In this document: piece by piece, positions 8,725-17,822 of the stretch | How positions within the stretch are numbered: position 1 is the first letter of the stretch | How the letters are laid out: each line of letters opens with the position of its first letter | Assembly (NCBI RefSeq): GCF_900120175.1 | Contig: NZ_FQLF01000005.1 | Span: forward strand, 436,501 to 500,500 | Origin: Oceanicoccus sp. KOV_DT_Chl | Lineage (GTDB): Bacteria; Pseudomonadota; Gammaproteobacteria; Pseudomonadales; Dasaniaceae | DNA length: 64,000 nt | Reading direction: 5' to 3' | Position numbers and translations under genes: made by a program | Notes under the pieces: generated by a model | Database searches by the model: none | What the model was told of the DNA's origin: nothing | The model's input: only the letters and a program-made list of their open reading frames with translations

Positions 8725-9294
8725 ATGGCCCCATATCAAGCACTATGGTCCGAACTTGAAGACACCTTCAAACTGGACCTACCCACCACCACGCAATTAC
8801 TGGAAGTCTTACAGCAGGAACGTGCCTCGCTGGAACAGCGTGATTACGACTTATTCCAAAAGCTGATCGGCCAAAAGCAGCAGCTACTTAAGCAGCTGGA
8901 AAGCCACTCCCAGACCAGACAAAAACTGCTACTTGAGGCCGGCTTTATTGATGAAAGCAGCACCTTGGATGCCGCCGAAGAACATGCACCACTGGTAGCC
9001 AAAGCCTGGCGCAAACTGGGCGAACAATGGTCACAATGCCAGGAGCTCAATGAAGTCAATGAGCGCATCGCCAAGCGCACCCGTTTAGTGGTCGGCCAAA
9101 TTCTGGACTTATTACGCGGCAATACTCACCAGCCCAAGCTGTACACTAATAAAGGGATGCCCAAAACCGCAGCACTGGCCGCAGTATCACCAGCGCCTGA
9201 ATCACCCCGCCAGCTAATAAACAGGTATTGGCATAAGCCAATGTCTGTTTTATGCGTTAACACGTCTTTTCTCGATCATCTCAATCCCTTATAG
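8725..9294 (+). CDS. flgN: Flagellar export chaperone FlgN
   Basis: Chaperone for the hook-filament junction proteins FlgK and FlgL. 189 residues, Gln/Leu-rich and helical: LLEVLQQERASLEQRDYDLF is the typical FlgN start and RTRLVVGQILDLLRGN the conserved end of the helical region. FlgN proteins are usually about 140-160 residues. Here the frame runs on through a terminator-like hairpin (9221-9248). A double stop TAATAA sits just before that hairpin in the +1 frame (9215-9220), so the last ~25 codons may come from a frameshift and the true end may be near 9214. Confidence 0.82.
   Translation: MAPYQALWSELEDTFKLDLPTTTQLLEVLQQERASLEQRDYDLFQKLIGQKQQLLKQLESHSQTRQKLLLEAGFIDESSTLDAAEEHAPLVAKAWRKLGEQWSQCQELNEVNERIAKRTRLVVGQILDLLRGNTHQPKLYTNKGMPKTAALAAVSPAPESPRQLINRYWHKPMSVLCVNTSFLDHLNPL
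9221..9251 (+). terminator. Terminator-like hairpin overlapping the 3' end of flgN
   Basis: ACAGGTATTGGC, a 4-base loop (ATAA), then GCCAATGTCTGT: 12 pairs with one G-T type mismatch, followed by TTTT. It probably ends the flgM-flgN transcript although it lies inside the open frame as written. Confidence 0.65.
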
Positions 9295-9327
9295 TCATGC
9301 GTTCAACCAGCTGTACAGACCTCGACT

Positions 9328-12226
9328 ATGCCCGCTCAGTTTTGCTCCCTCACACCCGTTCATAAACTATCAATTTATCTGTGCCTCTGCTGCGTACTGG
9401 CTAGCTGTGGGGTGGCGGTGGAAGTAGTAGCACACCAGCCACTCCACCAGTACCAGTCAGCAATGTAGTGGCAGATATCAGTTTGTCACGCACCGAACAA
9501 GCGGCTATTGCGGAAATCACTTTTGACGGCAGCGCCTCACAAGTAACCGGCACCACCGACGGCCAACCCGTTATTGAAAGCTACCAGTGGAATTTTGGCG
9601 ATGGCAGCACCGCTACTGGCGCTGTGGTTACCCACACTTATGATATCGAGAACTTACAGCCCTACACTGCCACGCTGATAGTCACCGACAGCTCCGGGGA
9701 TACCGACACTGCCAGTGTCGCCACTACTTTTTCTGTCGGCGGGACTATCAACGCCGCCAGCAATACCGTTGTTGACATTGACGTCAACGACCCATCGCGA
9801 CAGAGCAAAGCCCAGCTAGGCTTGTTATTTGAAACCAACAACCTGGGTGACGTACCACAGCCACTGCCCAATCCGGTGGTACTCAATGGTTTTGCAAACG
9901 CGTCCCAGCGTCAGAATCACTTGATGGTAGCAATTACCAAAGTGAGATTGATGAGGACGATATCTATTCCGTCTACTTAACTGCCGGTCAGTTTGTTTCA
10001 TTACAAATTGCTGACTTCAATCCCGCTGATGATGAAGAAAATGACCTTGATTTATTCCTACTCGAAAACGACCTCGACATCGTAGCAAGCTCCACTTCAT
10101 ATACTGAATTTGAATCCGTCAGCGCTCCTGCTGATGGTGAATACCTTATTGCCGTCAACGCCTATGCCGGCATCAGCAAATACATTTTAGCAATCGGCAA
10201 CAGCTCATTGGCCTCTGGCAGAGCAGCCTACGGCCAACCAGCCAACATTATTCCCGGCCAAGCCATTGTCAAAATGAAACCATCTAACACCGTCGCTAAG
10301 GCGAATAACGTTGCTAATGGTGCAACCGCTGCCGCCACTCAAAACCGCCCTAGCCTGTTAACGTTTGCTACCGAGACCAACGCCGTTAGCGCCAGCTACA
10401 ACAACCAAGCAAGCAGCCCTCCATTTCAACAAAAAAATCAAGCACTGCTAGCCACACTGAAAAAAATCAAACAACTTAACCGCCAAAGTGATGTGGAATA
10501 CGCCGAGCCCAATTACCGTGTCAGCGCGTTTCGCACCCCCAATGATCCTCTCTACCCAATCCAGTGGCATTACCCGCAAATCAATCTACCTCAAGCATGG
10601 GACATCACCACCGGCACACCAGCAACCGGCAATGTTATAGTCGCGATTGTTGATACCGGCGTGGTACTGGATCATGACGATTTAGCTGGCCAACTGGTCA
10701 GTGGTTACGACTTTATTCGCAGTACCACTGCCAGCAATGATGGTAACGGTATTGATAACGACCCGAACGACCCCGGTGATGGCGATGGCAGTGTTCCTGA
10801 TTCCTGGCATGGCACCCATGTTGCCGGCACAGTTGCCGCAGCCAGCAATAACAATCGCGGTGTTAGCGGGGTAGCTTGGGGGCAAAGCTTATGCCTATCC
10901 GGGTGCTGGGCCAAGGTGGTGGTAGCAGCTATGACGTCATCCAAGGGGTTCGCTATGCTGCCGGCCTCAGTAACGATAGTAATACTTTGCCAGCACAAGC
11001 AGCCAGCATCATTAACCTGAGTCTTGGCGGCAGCGGTTTAGCCAATCCGAGCAGAACTTATATAATCAATTAAATAGCGCAGGTATTATTGTTATTGCCG
11101 CCGCGGGCAATGAAAGCACGGCAACCCCCAATTACCCGCCAGCTATGACAATGTCATTTCAGTCAGCGCGGTTGACCCTAATAATAATCTCGCGCCTTAC
11201 TCCAACTTTGGCAGTTTTATTGATGTTGCCGCACCCGGTGGCGATGCCAGTATTGACCGCAATGGTGACGGTAATAAAGATGGCATTTTGAGCACCTTTA
11301 TAAATAGCAGCGGCAACGATGGCTACGCACTCTATGAAGGCACGTCAATGGCTGCTCCGCATGTCAGCGGTGTTGCCGCATTAATGAAAGCAGTACACCC
11401 AAATCTCAGCAGCGCAGAATTTATCAGCAGCCTGCAGAATGGCCAGCTGAGCACGGATATCGGCAGCAGCGGTCGAGATAACTCATTTGGCTATGGTCTT
11501 ATTGACGCACTGAAGTCTGTGCAACAGGCGCAATTACTTGCTGGCGGTAGCGCCACAGGTAGCCTGTTAGCGTCACCCAACCGCATTGATTTTGGCAGCA
11601 CCAGTAACTCTCGGGAACTCAGCCTGGAAGGTATTGGGAGCAACCCTCCTGCTATCGTAAGTGTTAGCGAATCACTACCCTGGCTGACCATCACTGACCT
11701 TGGAGGAGACAACTATCAACTTACCGTAAACCGCAGCGGCTTTGGTGATGCCACCTACAGCGGCAATATTGAATTTTCACTGGATAACGCTACAGAACTC
11801 AACATCCCGGTGGCCATGACCGTTCAAACCAGCGGCACTATCAGTTCTGATGCAGGCTTTCTCTATGTGTTATTACTCGATGCCGATAACTATGACTTTG
11901 TTGCGCAACTGAATGTCGATGTTAGTGATGGCGAATACGAATACAACTTCAATAACATTCCCTACGGCGAGTACGTGGTAGTTGCCGGTTCGGACATTGA
12001 TAATGATAGTTTTATTTGCGGCGTAGGTGAAAGTTGTGGCAGCTACCCAACCAATGACCAACCGTTGCGCATTCTGGTAGACGGCAGTAAAGAGAGCCTG
12101 AATTTTCTGGCATCGCTTGTTTCCAATGTGGTCAGCAATGCCAGCAATACCGATGAATCTGAAAACCGGCCGCTCGCATTCCAGCGCAAAGTACAAGTGC
12201 AGCCAATTAACAGCAAAAAGTTTTGA
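9328..12226 (+). pseudogene. Subtilisin-like (S8) protease lipoprotein with several frameshifts
   Basis: Secreted serine protease, about 966 codons if repaired. The start at ATG 9328 gives a lipoprotein signal ending LASC (Cys27), then after a one-base repair a Gly/Ser linker. A PKD domain (9468-9740, YQWNFGDGSTATG) and a PPC-like domain (~9930-10190) follow. The S8 catalytic domain has Asp in VAIVDTGVVLDHDDLAG, His in SWHGTHVAGTVAAASNN, and Ser in GTSMAAPHVSGVAALM. A BACON-like beta domain lies at ~11560-11830. Frame breaks are inferred near 9410 (G4), 9900, 10880 (G5), 11055 and 11140. All five are repaired by adding one base. Catalytic residues are intact, so either recent decay or sequencing error. 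Confidence 0.85.
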
Positions 12227-12242
12227 TAACACCGCCACTCAA

Positions 12243-12893
12243 TTACTTTAAGCCAGCAGGAGCGATATCTACCGTTAATGCTGGCATCGTTTTTTGCAGT
12301 TGTAGAAAATCTTCGGGGCGGTCAATGTCCGACATTGATGGTAACTCACAATAACTCAACCCCAATGCCCTTATCCGGTCAAGCGTTTGCGCTAACACCT
12401 GATCACCTCCCCAGCTGATGCCCTGAAATAACGAAGGGGACGGTGCTTTCATTGCCAACAAAACATAGCCGCCATCATTGGCCGGCCCCACCACCACATC
12501 ATAATTATCCAGCGCAGCAAAAGCCGCAAACAGCGTTTGTTGATTAAGGCTGGGGCAATCTGTACCTACTACTATGACCTTATCAGCACGCTCTAACGTA
12601 TTCGTTAAGGCATGTGATAACCGTGCCCCCAAATCCTCACCCTGCTGATAAAATAATTCTCCCGAAAAGTCTTCACACATCTGTGACCAGCACGCATGAG
12701 CACTGCCCACCCACAACTCCAGCTGCCAGCGTTCAGTGAGTGATAACTGTTGCAAACAATGTTGAATTAAGCGCTCATGCAAGCGCGCAGACTGGGCTGC
12801 ACTCAACAGCGGCTGCAAGCGAGTTTTGACCTGCCCGGCTACTGGCGCTTTAGCAAACACCAATAAACGCTGTCTCCCCCATTCAGCGACCAT
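12243..12893 (-). CDS. TIGR04282-type glycosyltransferase-like protein of arsenosugar clusters
   Basis: 216 residues, GT-A nucleotide-sugar transferase-like fold: LLVFAKAPVAGQVKTRLQPL is the family start, VGTDCPSLNQQTL and VVVGPANDGGYVLLAM are conserved core motifs. This family (DUF2064/TIGR04282) is regularly found beside ArsS and a TIGR04283 glycosyltransferase. Its exact reaction is not established to my knowledge. Overlaps the stop of the upstream glycosyltransferase by 11 bases, so the genes are translationally coupled. Confidence 0.85.
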   Translation of the reverse strand: MVAEWGRQRLLVFAKAPVAGQVKTRLQPLLSAAQSARLHERLIQHCLQQLSLTERWQLELWVGSAHACWSQMCEDFSGELFYQQGEDLGARLSHALTNTLERADKVIVVGTDCPSLNQQTLFAAFAALDNYDVVVGPANDGGYVLLAMKAPSPSLFQGISWGGDQVLAQTLDRIRALGLSYCELPSMSDIDRPEDFLQLQKTMPALTVDIAPAGLK

Positions 12894-13590
12894 AATAATA
12901 TTTCACTAATCGCTGCGGGCTAATCCCTAAAAAATAGCCCAATCGTAACTGCCACATCAATAACACCGTAGCCAAAAGACCGTGCTGCTCCCAGCGGCGA
13001 CTAGAGGTCATCACTGCCGCCGGCCATACCAAGGGCTTGGCTATTTTTTTACTGCGCTTACTTATCGCCACATCTTCCATCAATGGAATATCATCATAGC
13101 CATTGATCGCTTGAAAAAAATCACGCCTGAAAAACAAACATTGATCGCCGGTAGCAACGGCTGTCAATCGCGAACGACAATTCATCGCGCGCTCGATAAT
13201 ACGTAAGCCCAAAGCGTGGCCACTTAATGCAATAGCAAAAAAACCCCACGGCATGGTTGTAGCCGCTAAATTTTTTAAGAACCGGGAAAAGTCATCCGGC
13301 AGTACACTATCGGCATGCAAAAATAACAGCCACTGCCCTTTTGCTACTGCAGCAGCAGCATTCATTTGCGCAGCACGACCTTTAGGCGCCTCAATCAGCC
13401 GATCAACCAGGGGAAGGGATTTGTCGATGGTAGCATCGCTACTACCACCGTCGGCGACGATAATTTCACAAGAATAGTTTCTGAGGATCTGTAATCGTTG
13501 TAACTGGGACTCTATTAACGGCGCTTCATTTAATACCGGGATAATAATACTCAACAGCAAGCCCGAGGCGGCAGGTACTGGTTCAGTCAT
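12883..13590 (-). CDS. Family 2 glycosyltransferase (TIGR04283 type)
   Basis: 235 residues from the ATG at 13590, chosen because the open frame above it lies inside arsS and adds 20 residues not typical of the family. Motifs: SIIIPVLNEAPLIESQLQRL, IIVADGGSSDATIDK (DxD-like), GRAAQMNAAAAVAKG, LLFLHADSVLP, and GDQCLFFRRDFFQAINGY. Probably transfers the sugar moiety in arsenosugar or arsenolipid formation, by association with arsS. The start overlaps the arsS stop by 8 bases (ATGACTGA). Confidence 0.85.
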   Translation of the reverse strand: MTEPVPAASGLLLSIIIPVLNEAPLIESQLQRLQILRNYSCEIIVADGGSSDATIDKSLPLVDRLIEAPKGRAAQMNAAAAVAKGQWLLFLHADSVLPDDFSRFLKNLAATTMPWGFFAIALSGHALGLRIIERAMNCRSRLTAVATGDQCLFFRRDFFQAINGYDDIPLMEDVAISKRSKKIAKPLVWPAAVMTSSRRWEQHGLLATVLLMWQLRLGYFLGISPQRLVKYYYGR

Positions 13591-14545
13591 GCAAGGCGCC
13601 ACCACAGCTACTGCCTTGCCCGGCGGTACAGCCAAAACAATGATCACCAATGCTGATGTCTTTACCAGTGATATCGGTATTTAACAACTCGGCTAAATGT
13701 ATTTTAGGTTTATCCGTAGCCAGCATCGGCAGTGCTAACATTTGATTAAAGTCGCAATCGTAAACATAACCCTGCCAATCAATGCTGATCAAACTGCGAC
13801 ACATAACGGTCGCCATATTAGCTTCACTAAAATTATTTTTTAGTAAGTCCATATAAGTATCCAACTCACCATGGGACATCAACACGCTACCAAAACGACT
13901 AATCGGCATATTAGTAATCGTAAACAGCTGATTAAACACCACTCCAAAACGAGCTTTTAATTCACGCTGATAATCGGCTTGTAATTGTTCCTGTGGTGGC
14001 GGCAACGTGGCACCCGTTGGGTTATAAACCAGGTGCAATAATTTATCGGCATCAATACCGTAACCCAGAGCATTTAACTGCTGCAGTACTTGCATGCTTT
14101 CGTTATACACGCCTTTGCCCCGTTGTTTTTCAACATTTTCTTCCAGATAACAAGGAAGAGAGGCAGTGATAGTTACCTGATTAGCCGCGAGAAAACCGGC
14201 CAAATCTTCATAACCGGGCTCTAATAAAATCGTCAGATTACAGCGATCGATGACCTCCACATTGCGCGCTCTGGCGGCAGTGACCAGATAGCGAAAATGC
14301 GGGTTCATCTCCGGCGCACCACCGGTTAAGTCCAGGGTTGTAATCTGCTGATCATCGATAAAATCAAGTAATAAATCGATAGTGGCTTTGTCCATCAACT
14401 CGGTGCGACTGGGACCTGCGTTGACATGACAATGCACACAACTGAGATTGCACTTATATCCCAGATTAACTTGTAATGTGTGTAGCTGATCGCGCTGAAT
14501 CGGTGGAAAATCAGTGGCCAGTAATAGTGGACGGCTATCTAACAT
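13583..14545 (-). CDS. arsS: Arsenosugar biosynthesis radical SAM protein ArsS
   Basis: 320 residues. Radical SAM cluster motif Cys32-x3-Cys36-x2-Cys39 in YKCNLSCVHCHVNAGP, the variant typical of ArsS. LDLTGGAPEMNPHFRYL is the SAM-binding GGE-like motif. The C-terminal cysteine-rich tail HCFGCTAGQGSSCGG matches the family. It is thought to add 5'-deoxyadenosine to dimethylated arsenic, giving the arsenosugar precursor. First gene of a three-gene overlapping operon. The arsenic methyltransferase ArsM is not in the window. Confidence 0.92.
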   Translation of the reverse strand: MLDSRPLLLATDFPPIQRDQLHTLQVNLGYKCNLSCVHCHVNAGPSRTELMDKATIDLLLDFIDDQQITTLDLTGGAPEMNPHFRYLVTAARARNVEVIDRCNLTILLEPGYEDLAGFLAANQVTITASLPCYLEENVEKQRGKGVYNESMQVLQQLNALGYGIDADKLLHLVYNPTGATLPPPQEQLQADYQRELKARFGVVFNQLFTITNMPISRFGSVLMSHGELDTYMDLLKNNFSEANMATVMCRSLISIDWQGYVYDCDFNQMLALPMLATDKPKIHLAELLNTDITGKDISIGDHCFGCTAGQGSSCGGALHD

Positions 14546-14692
14546 TGCGTAGATTCCATAGGATGAAAATAAACGACAACGTTGGACAGTATTACGCGCA
14601 TTAGATTCCAGCGTTGCGATCCATCAATATACACGGTGCAACCTAATTTCAAAAGCGGTGTAAACTAACGGCTTGTAACTTAGCTTGGTAGA

Positions 14693-16156
14693 CTAAGTGA
14701 GTTCATACTCATGTAAGCCCGATTCCGCGCGCTGCTTAAGAAAGGTTTTATAATCGCCGGGAAAGATAAAAGGATGATGGCCACTATCGGTTTGGTAGTA
14801 GGTATTACAACCACCACTGCCCCAGGAAAACAAAGGGATATTTTGCTGCAGCCACTCGCCGTATTGCGCATGCAAATCACGTTTAACATCAATACTAGCG
14901 ACACCTTCAGCGCGCATTTTCGCCAGTAAATTTACAATACAGGCCACATTAGGCTCTAATGATTTAAAATAAGAAACCGACAGCACGACCGCATTAGGTC
15001 CCATGCCAAAAAAGTAGTTAGGAAAACCCGGTACTGTAATACCTTTATAAGCTTCCGGTTTTTGCTCTAATAATTGCGCCAGATTTTGCTGCTCTTTACC
15101 CAACACCTCGATGCGATCATAGTCCAGCACCCGATAACCAGTGCAATAAATAATAATATCGGCATCGATATGCGACCCCCCGCTAGTAACAATACCGGTA
15201 GGCGTCACTTCACTCGCCCCCTCTGCTAGCAAACGCACATGCTGCAAATTTAACGTTGGATAAAAATCATCAGCCACTAGCGGCCGCTTGCAACCAAAGC
15301 GACTGCTTGGCGTGACCATTTTTTGTATAGCGGGGTCCTTAATGGCTTTGGCGATATATTTTCGCCCCATATTTTCAAAGGTATCCATTTGTTTACTGCC
15401 GTTCATCGCCCCTTTATGCATCAACAACATCAGCCGCCCCTGCCCCCAACGGAGCAACCGCGCCAACGCCGGGATACGATTAAATAACGTGCGCTGAAAG
15501 GCTGAATAGACTTTACGTCCCCGCGGCAAAATCCAGTTGGGTGATCGCTGCAATACCGTTAACTGCTTCGCCACCTTCGCCACTTCCGGCACGATTTGTA
15601 CTGCCGCAGCAGCAGAACCCACCACCACTACCCGCTTACCGGTCAAATCGATATCGTGATTCCAGTGCGTACTGTGCCAACTGCTGCCTTCAAAACTATC
15701 AATACCTTTCAGCTTGGGGTAAACCGGCGTGTGCTGGTTACCCATCGCATTAATCACCACATCAAACGCCTCTACCGCAGTTTCACCTGCCGACGTTTGC
15801 GTATGCACTTGCCATTGATCAGCTTGAAATTTTGCAGACAGCACTCGCGTATTGAACTGCATATACGGATCCAAACCAAAGTCAGTCGCACAGCGCTGCA
15901 AATAAGCCTCGATTTCAGCATGGCCGACAAAACTCGCTGACCAATCAGGGTTTGGCGCATAGGAAAATGTATAAGCATGCGCCCATACATCGCAGGCCAA
16001 ACCCGGATAGCTATGCATATGCCAAGTGCCGCCCGCTGCGCGCTCTTTTTCAAAAATCGTAAAATTGTTAAAGCCCTGGGCTAGCAACTCACGGCCAGCG
16101 GCAATACCCAGCGGGCCAGCACCAATCACTGCGATACGGAAATCTTGCTTGGACAT
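14693..16156 (-). CDS. Flavin-dependent monooxygenase, type I Baeyer-Villiger type
   Basis: About 487 residues from ATG 16156; nearby ATGs at 16168/16171 are alternatives, and the longer frame to 16258 lacks family sequence. FAD Rossmann motif VIGAGPLGIAAG near the start and GGTW shortly after. The Baeyer-Villiger fingerprint FxGxxxHxxxW is present as FEGSSWHSTHW. A second Rossmann motif VVVVGSAAAAVQIVPEVAK binds NADPH. It likely inserts oxygen next to a ketone of a lipophilic substrate; the substrate cannot be read from sequence. Stands alone on the minus strand, divergent from yhhQ. Confidence 0.88.
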   Translation of the reverse strand: MSKQDFRIAVIGAGPLGIAAGRELLAQGFNNFTIFEKERAAGGTWHMHSYPGLACDVWAHAYTFSYAPNPDWSASFVGHAEIEAYLQRCATDFGLDPYMQFNTRVLSAKFQADQWQVHTQTSAGETAVEAFDVVINAMGNQHTPVYPKLKGIDSFEGSSWHSTHWNHDIDLTGKRVVVVGSAAAAVQIVPEVAKVAKQLTVLQRSPNWILPRGRKVYSAFQRTLFNRIPALARLLRWGQGRLMLLMHKGAMNGSKQMDTFENMGRKYIAKAIKDPAIQKMVTPSSRFGCKRPLVADDFYPTLNLQHVRLLAEGASEVTPTGIVTSGGSHIDADIIIYCTGYRVLDYDRIEVLGKEQQNLAQLLEQKPEAYKGITVPGFPNYFFGMGPNAVVLSVSYFKSLEPNVACIVNLLAKMRAEGVASIDVKRDLHAQYGEWLQQNIPLFSWGSGGCNTYYQTDSGHHPFIFPGDYKTFLKQRAESGLHEYELT

Positions 16157-16378
16157 AACCTGACTCATCATTATTGTTAGATACTTAAAATTGGCTGCCA
16201 GAGTGGATGTATAACCATTAGCCCAGCAATATCGCCAACAACCTTGGATTGCAGGCATAATACCAAAAGCCCAGCGCCGTGTTTGCTTACAGAGATTAAC
16301 AATCAGTAACCGAGTTGCGTTATTAACAAGCAGACATATACGCTAGCAAACGCATCCAATAACCGAATAGTAGAGCCC

Positions 16379-17125
16379 ATGACAACGACCACCGATAACT
16401 ACCCTATTTTCAACCGTGATGAAAAAGTCTTTATTGCACTGGCGGGCTTTTTTATCTGTTCAATGACCTTGTTGAATGTCATCGGTATTACTCGTTTTAT
16501 CCAAATGGGCCCACTGGCACTGGCTGTTGGCGTTCTACCTTACCCGCTGACATTCTTGTGCACTGATTTAATTTGTGAACTTTATGGTAAACAACGTGCT
16601 AACTATGTGGTCACCTTAGGGCTCATTCTGAATTTTTTTATTATTGGCTGTCTTTGGCTAGCCCAAACTATCTCTTCAGTTCCCAGCGAGGCAATGCCAC
16701 CCTGGCAAGTACTGGAACTCAGCAAAGCCGTGATGTTGCCCAGTGGCGAAAAACTGGAAGGCAGTGTTGAATTATTTACCCTCATCTATGCCTGTACCTC
16801 CGGTGCAGTTTTCGCCTCCATGCTAGCCTATATCGCCGCCCAGTATTGCGACGTACAGTTATTCCATTTCTTTAAACGTCTCACTAAAGGCAAGCATTTG
16901 TGGCTAAGAAATAACTTCAGCACCCTGATCAGCCAAGGAGTCGATTCTTTTATGGTAGTCGCGGTGACCTTTGGCGCCAGCTTTTTGGCTGGCTCAATCG
17001 GTATACAGCAAATATTATTACTAATGGGCAGTAATTATTTATTTAAAGTCTGTGTCGCTATTGCAGACACCCTGCCGTTTTATTTTTTAGTGGCGAAATT
17101 AAGCCGCTATTTAGGCAGAGACTAA
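16379..17125 (+). CDS. yhhQ: Queuosine precursor transporter (YhhQ/VUT family)
   Basis: 248 residues with about six membrane segments. Conserved family parts: VLPYPLTFLCTDLICELYGK, then QRANYVV, and the C-terminal LISQGVDSFMVVAVTFGAS and NYLFKVCVAIADTLPFYFLV. Imports preQ0/preQ1 for tRNA queuosine modification. The loop at ~95-130 is longer than in the E. coli protein (~221 residues). The Nudix lipoprotein gene follows after 7 bases, suggesting co-transcription. Confidence 0.88.
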   Translation: MTTTTDNYPIFNRDEKVFIALAGFFICSMTLLNVIGITRFIQMGPLALAVGVLPYPLTFLCTDLICELYGKQRANYVVTLGLILNFFIIGCLWLAQTISSVPSEAMPPWQVLELSKAVMLPSGEKLEGSVELFTLIYACTSGAVFASMLAYIAAQYCDVQLFHFFKRLTKGKHLWLRNNFSTLISQGVDSFMVVAVTFGASFLAGSIGIQQILLLMGSNYLFKVCVAIADTLPFYFLVAKLSRYLGRD

Positions 17126-17132
17126 CCTCGTT

Positions 17133-17630
17133 TTGATCACATGTAATGAGCAAACTCTAAGCAATACGCTGCTATTTTCGCTTTACCTATTGCTGAGCGG
17201 TTGTTACCAATCCGCCCCTATCTGCCCCGCTAACGACACGCTGCCAGCAGCTGAAAGATTTGCCCCTAGTGCCGGCTGCCTCACACTTGTCGATGGAAAG
17301 TTATTAGTCGTAGAAGACTTCAACCAAAAACTCAGCATTCCCGGTGGCAGCAGTCAAAAAAACGAAACATCACGCTGCACAGCCCATCGCGAAACCTGGG
17401 AAGAAACCGGCATCAGCACCATACCCTTCACATTTATTCACCAGTTTGACAGCGGCTTTCACCTATATCACTGTAAAATAAAATCCAACGATGCCAACAT
17501 TAATCCACCACTGCGATTGGAAAATTTACGTGTATTCTGGTTAGCACCCGATCAATTTTCAAACTATCAATGGCGTTATACCGGACAACAAGATTGGATT
17601 GCCGGCTGGATAACACAACACACAGAATAA
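17133..17630 (+). CDS. Nudix hydrolase with lipoprotein signal
   Basis: 165 residues from a TTG start at 17133; no in-frame ATG is available before the signal. Residues 1-24 form a lipoprotein signal ending LLLSGC. The Nudix box G-x5-E-x7-RE-x2-EE-x-G is visible from GGSSQKNE through HRETWEETGI, so the catalytic glutamates are present. The body gives a short Nudix domain (residues ~45-160). Substrate unknown. A membrane-anchored, extracytoplasmic Nudix enzyme is unusual because nucleotide diphosphates are mainly cytoplasmic. Follows yhhQ closely. Confidence 0.78.
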   Translation: MITCNEQTLSNTLLFSLYLLLSGCYQSAPICPANDTLPAAERFAPSAGCLTLVDGKLLVVEDFNQKLSIPGGSSQKNETSRCTAHRETWEETGISTIPFTFIHQFDSGFHLYHCKIKSNDANINPPLRLENLRVFWLAPDQFSNYQWRYTGQQDWIAGWITQHTE

Positions 17631-17689
17631 AATTTCGCCACCAAACTCTGGAATACAGCGCCGAAAAATACCGATCCGGTATCCAGCCT

Positions 17690-17717
17690 TTGCAGTAGGC
17701 TGATAATTCATTACAAT
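17690..17717 (+). promoter_or_regulatory. Likely sigma-70 promoter of tRNA-Arg
   Basis: TTGCAG (17690-17695), a 16-base spacer, TACAAT (17712-17717). The expected start near 17724 is about 20 bases before the tRNA 5' end. Reasonable match, one base short of the ideal spacer. Confidence 0.45.
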
Positions 17718-17745
17718 CTCGATCTTTATTTTCCGAGTGTTTATT

Positions 17746-17822
17746 CCGCCCTTAGCTCAGCTGGATAGAGCGTCCCCCTCCTAAGGGGAAGGTCTCAGGT
17801 TCAAATCCTGAAGGGCGGACCA
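17746..17822 (+). tRNA. tRNA-Arg (anticodon CCT)
   Basis: 77 bases including an encoded CCA. Acceptor stem CCGCCCT pairs with AGGGCGG, discriminator A, then CCA (17820-17822). T8-A9 and the D-arm TAGCTCAGCTGGATAGAGC are standard. Anticodon stem TCCCC/GGGGA with loop CTCCTAA gives anticodon CCT, reading AGG. T-stem TCAGG/CCTGA with loop TTCAAAT. The 3' end is repeated twice downstream in 133-bp units. Confidence 0.95.
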
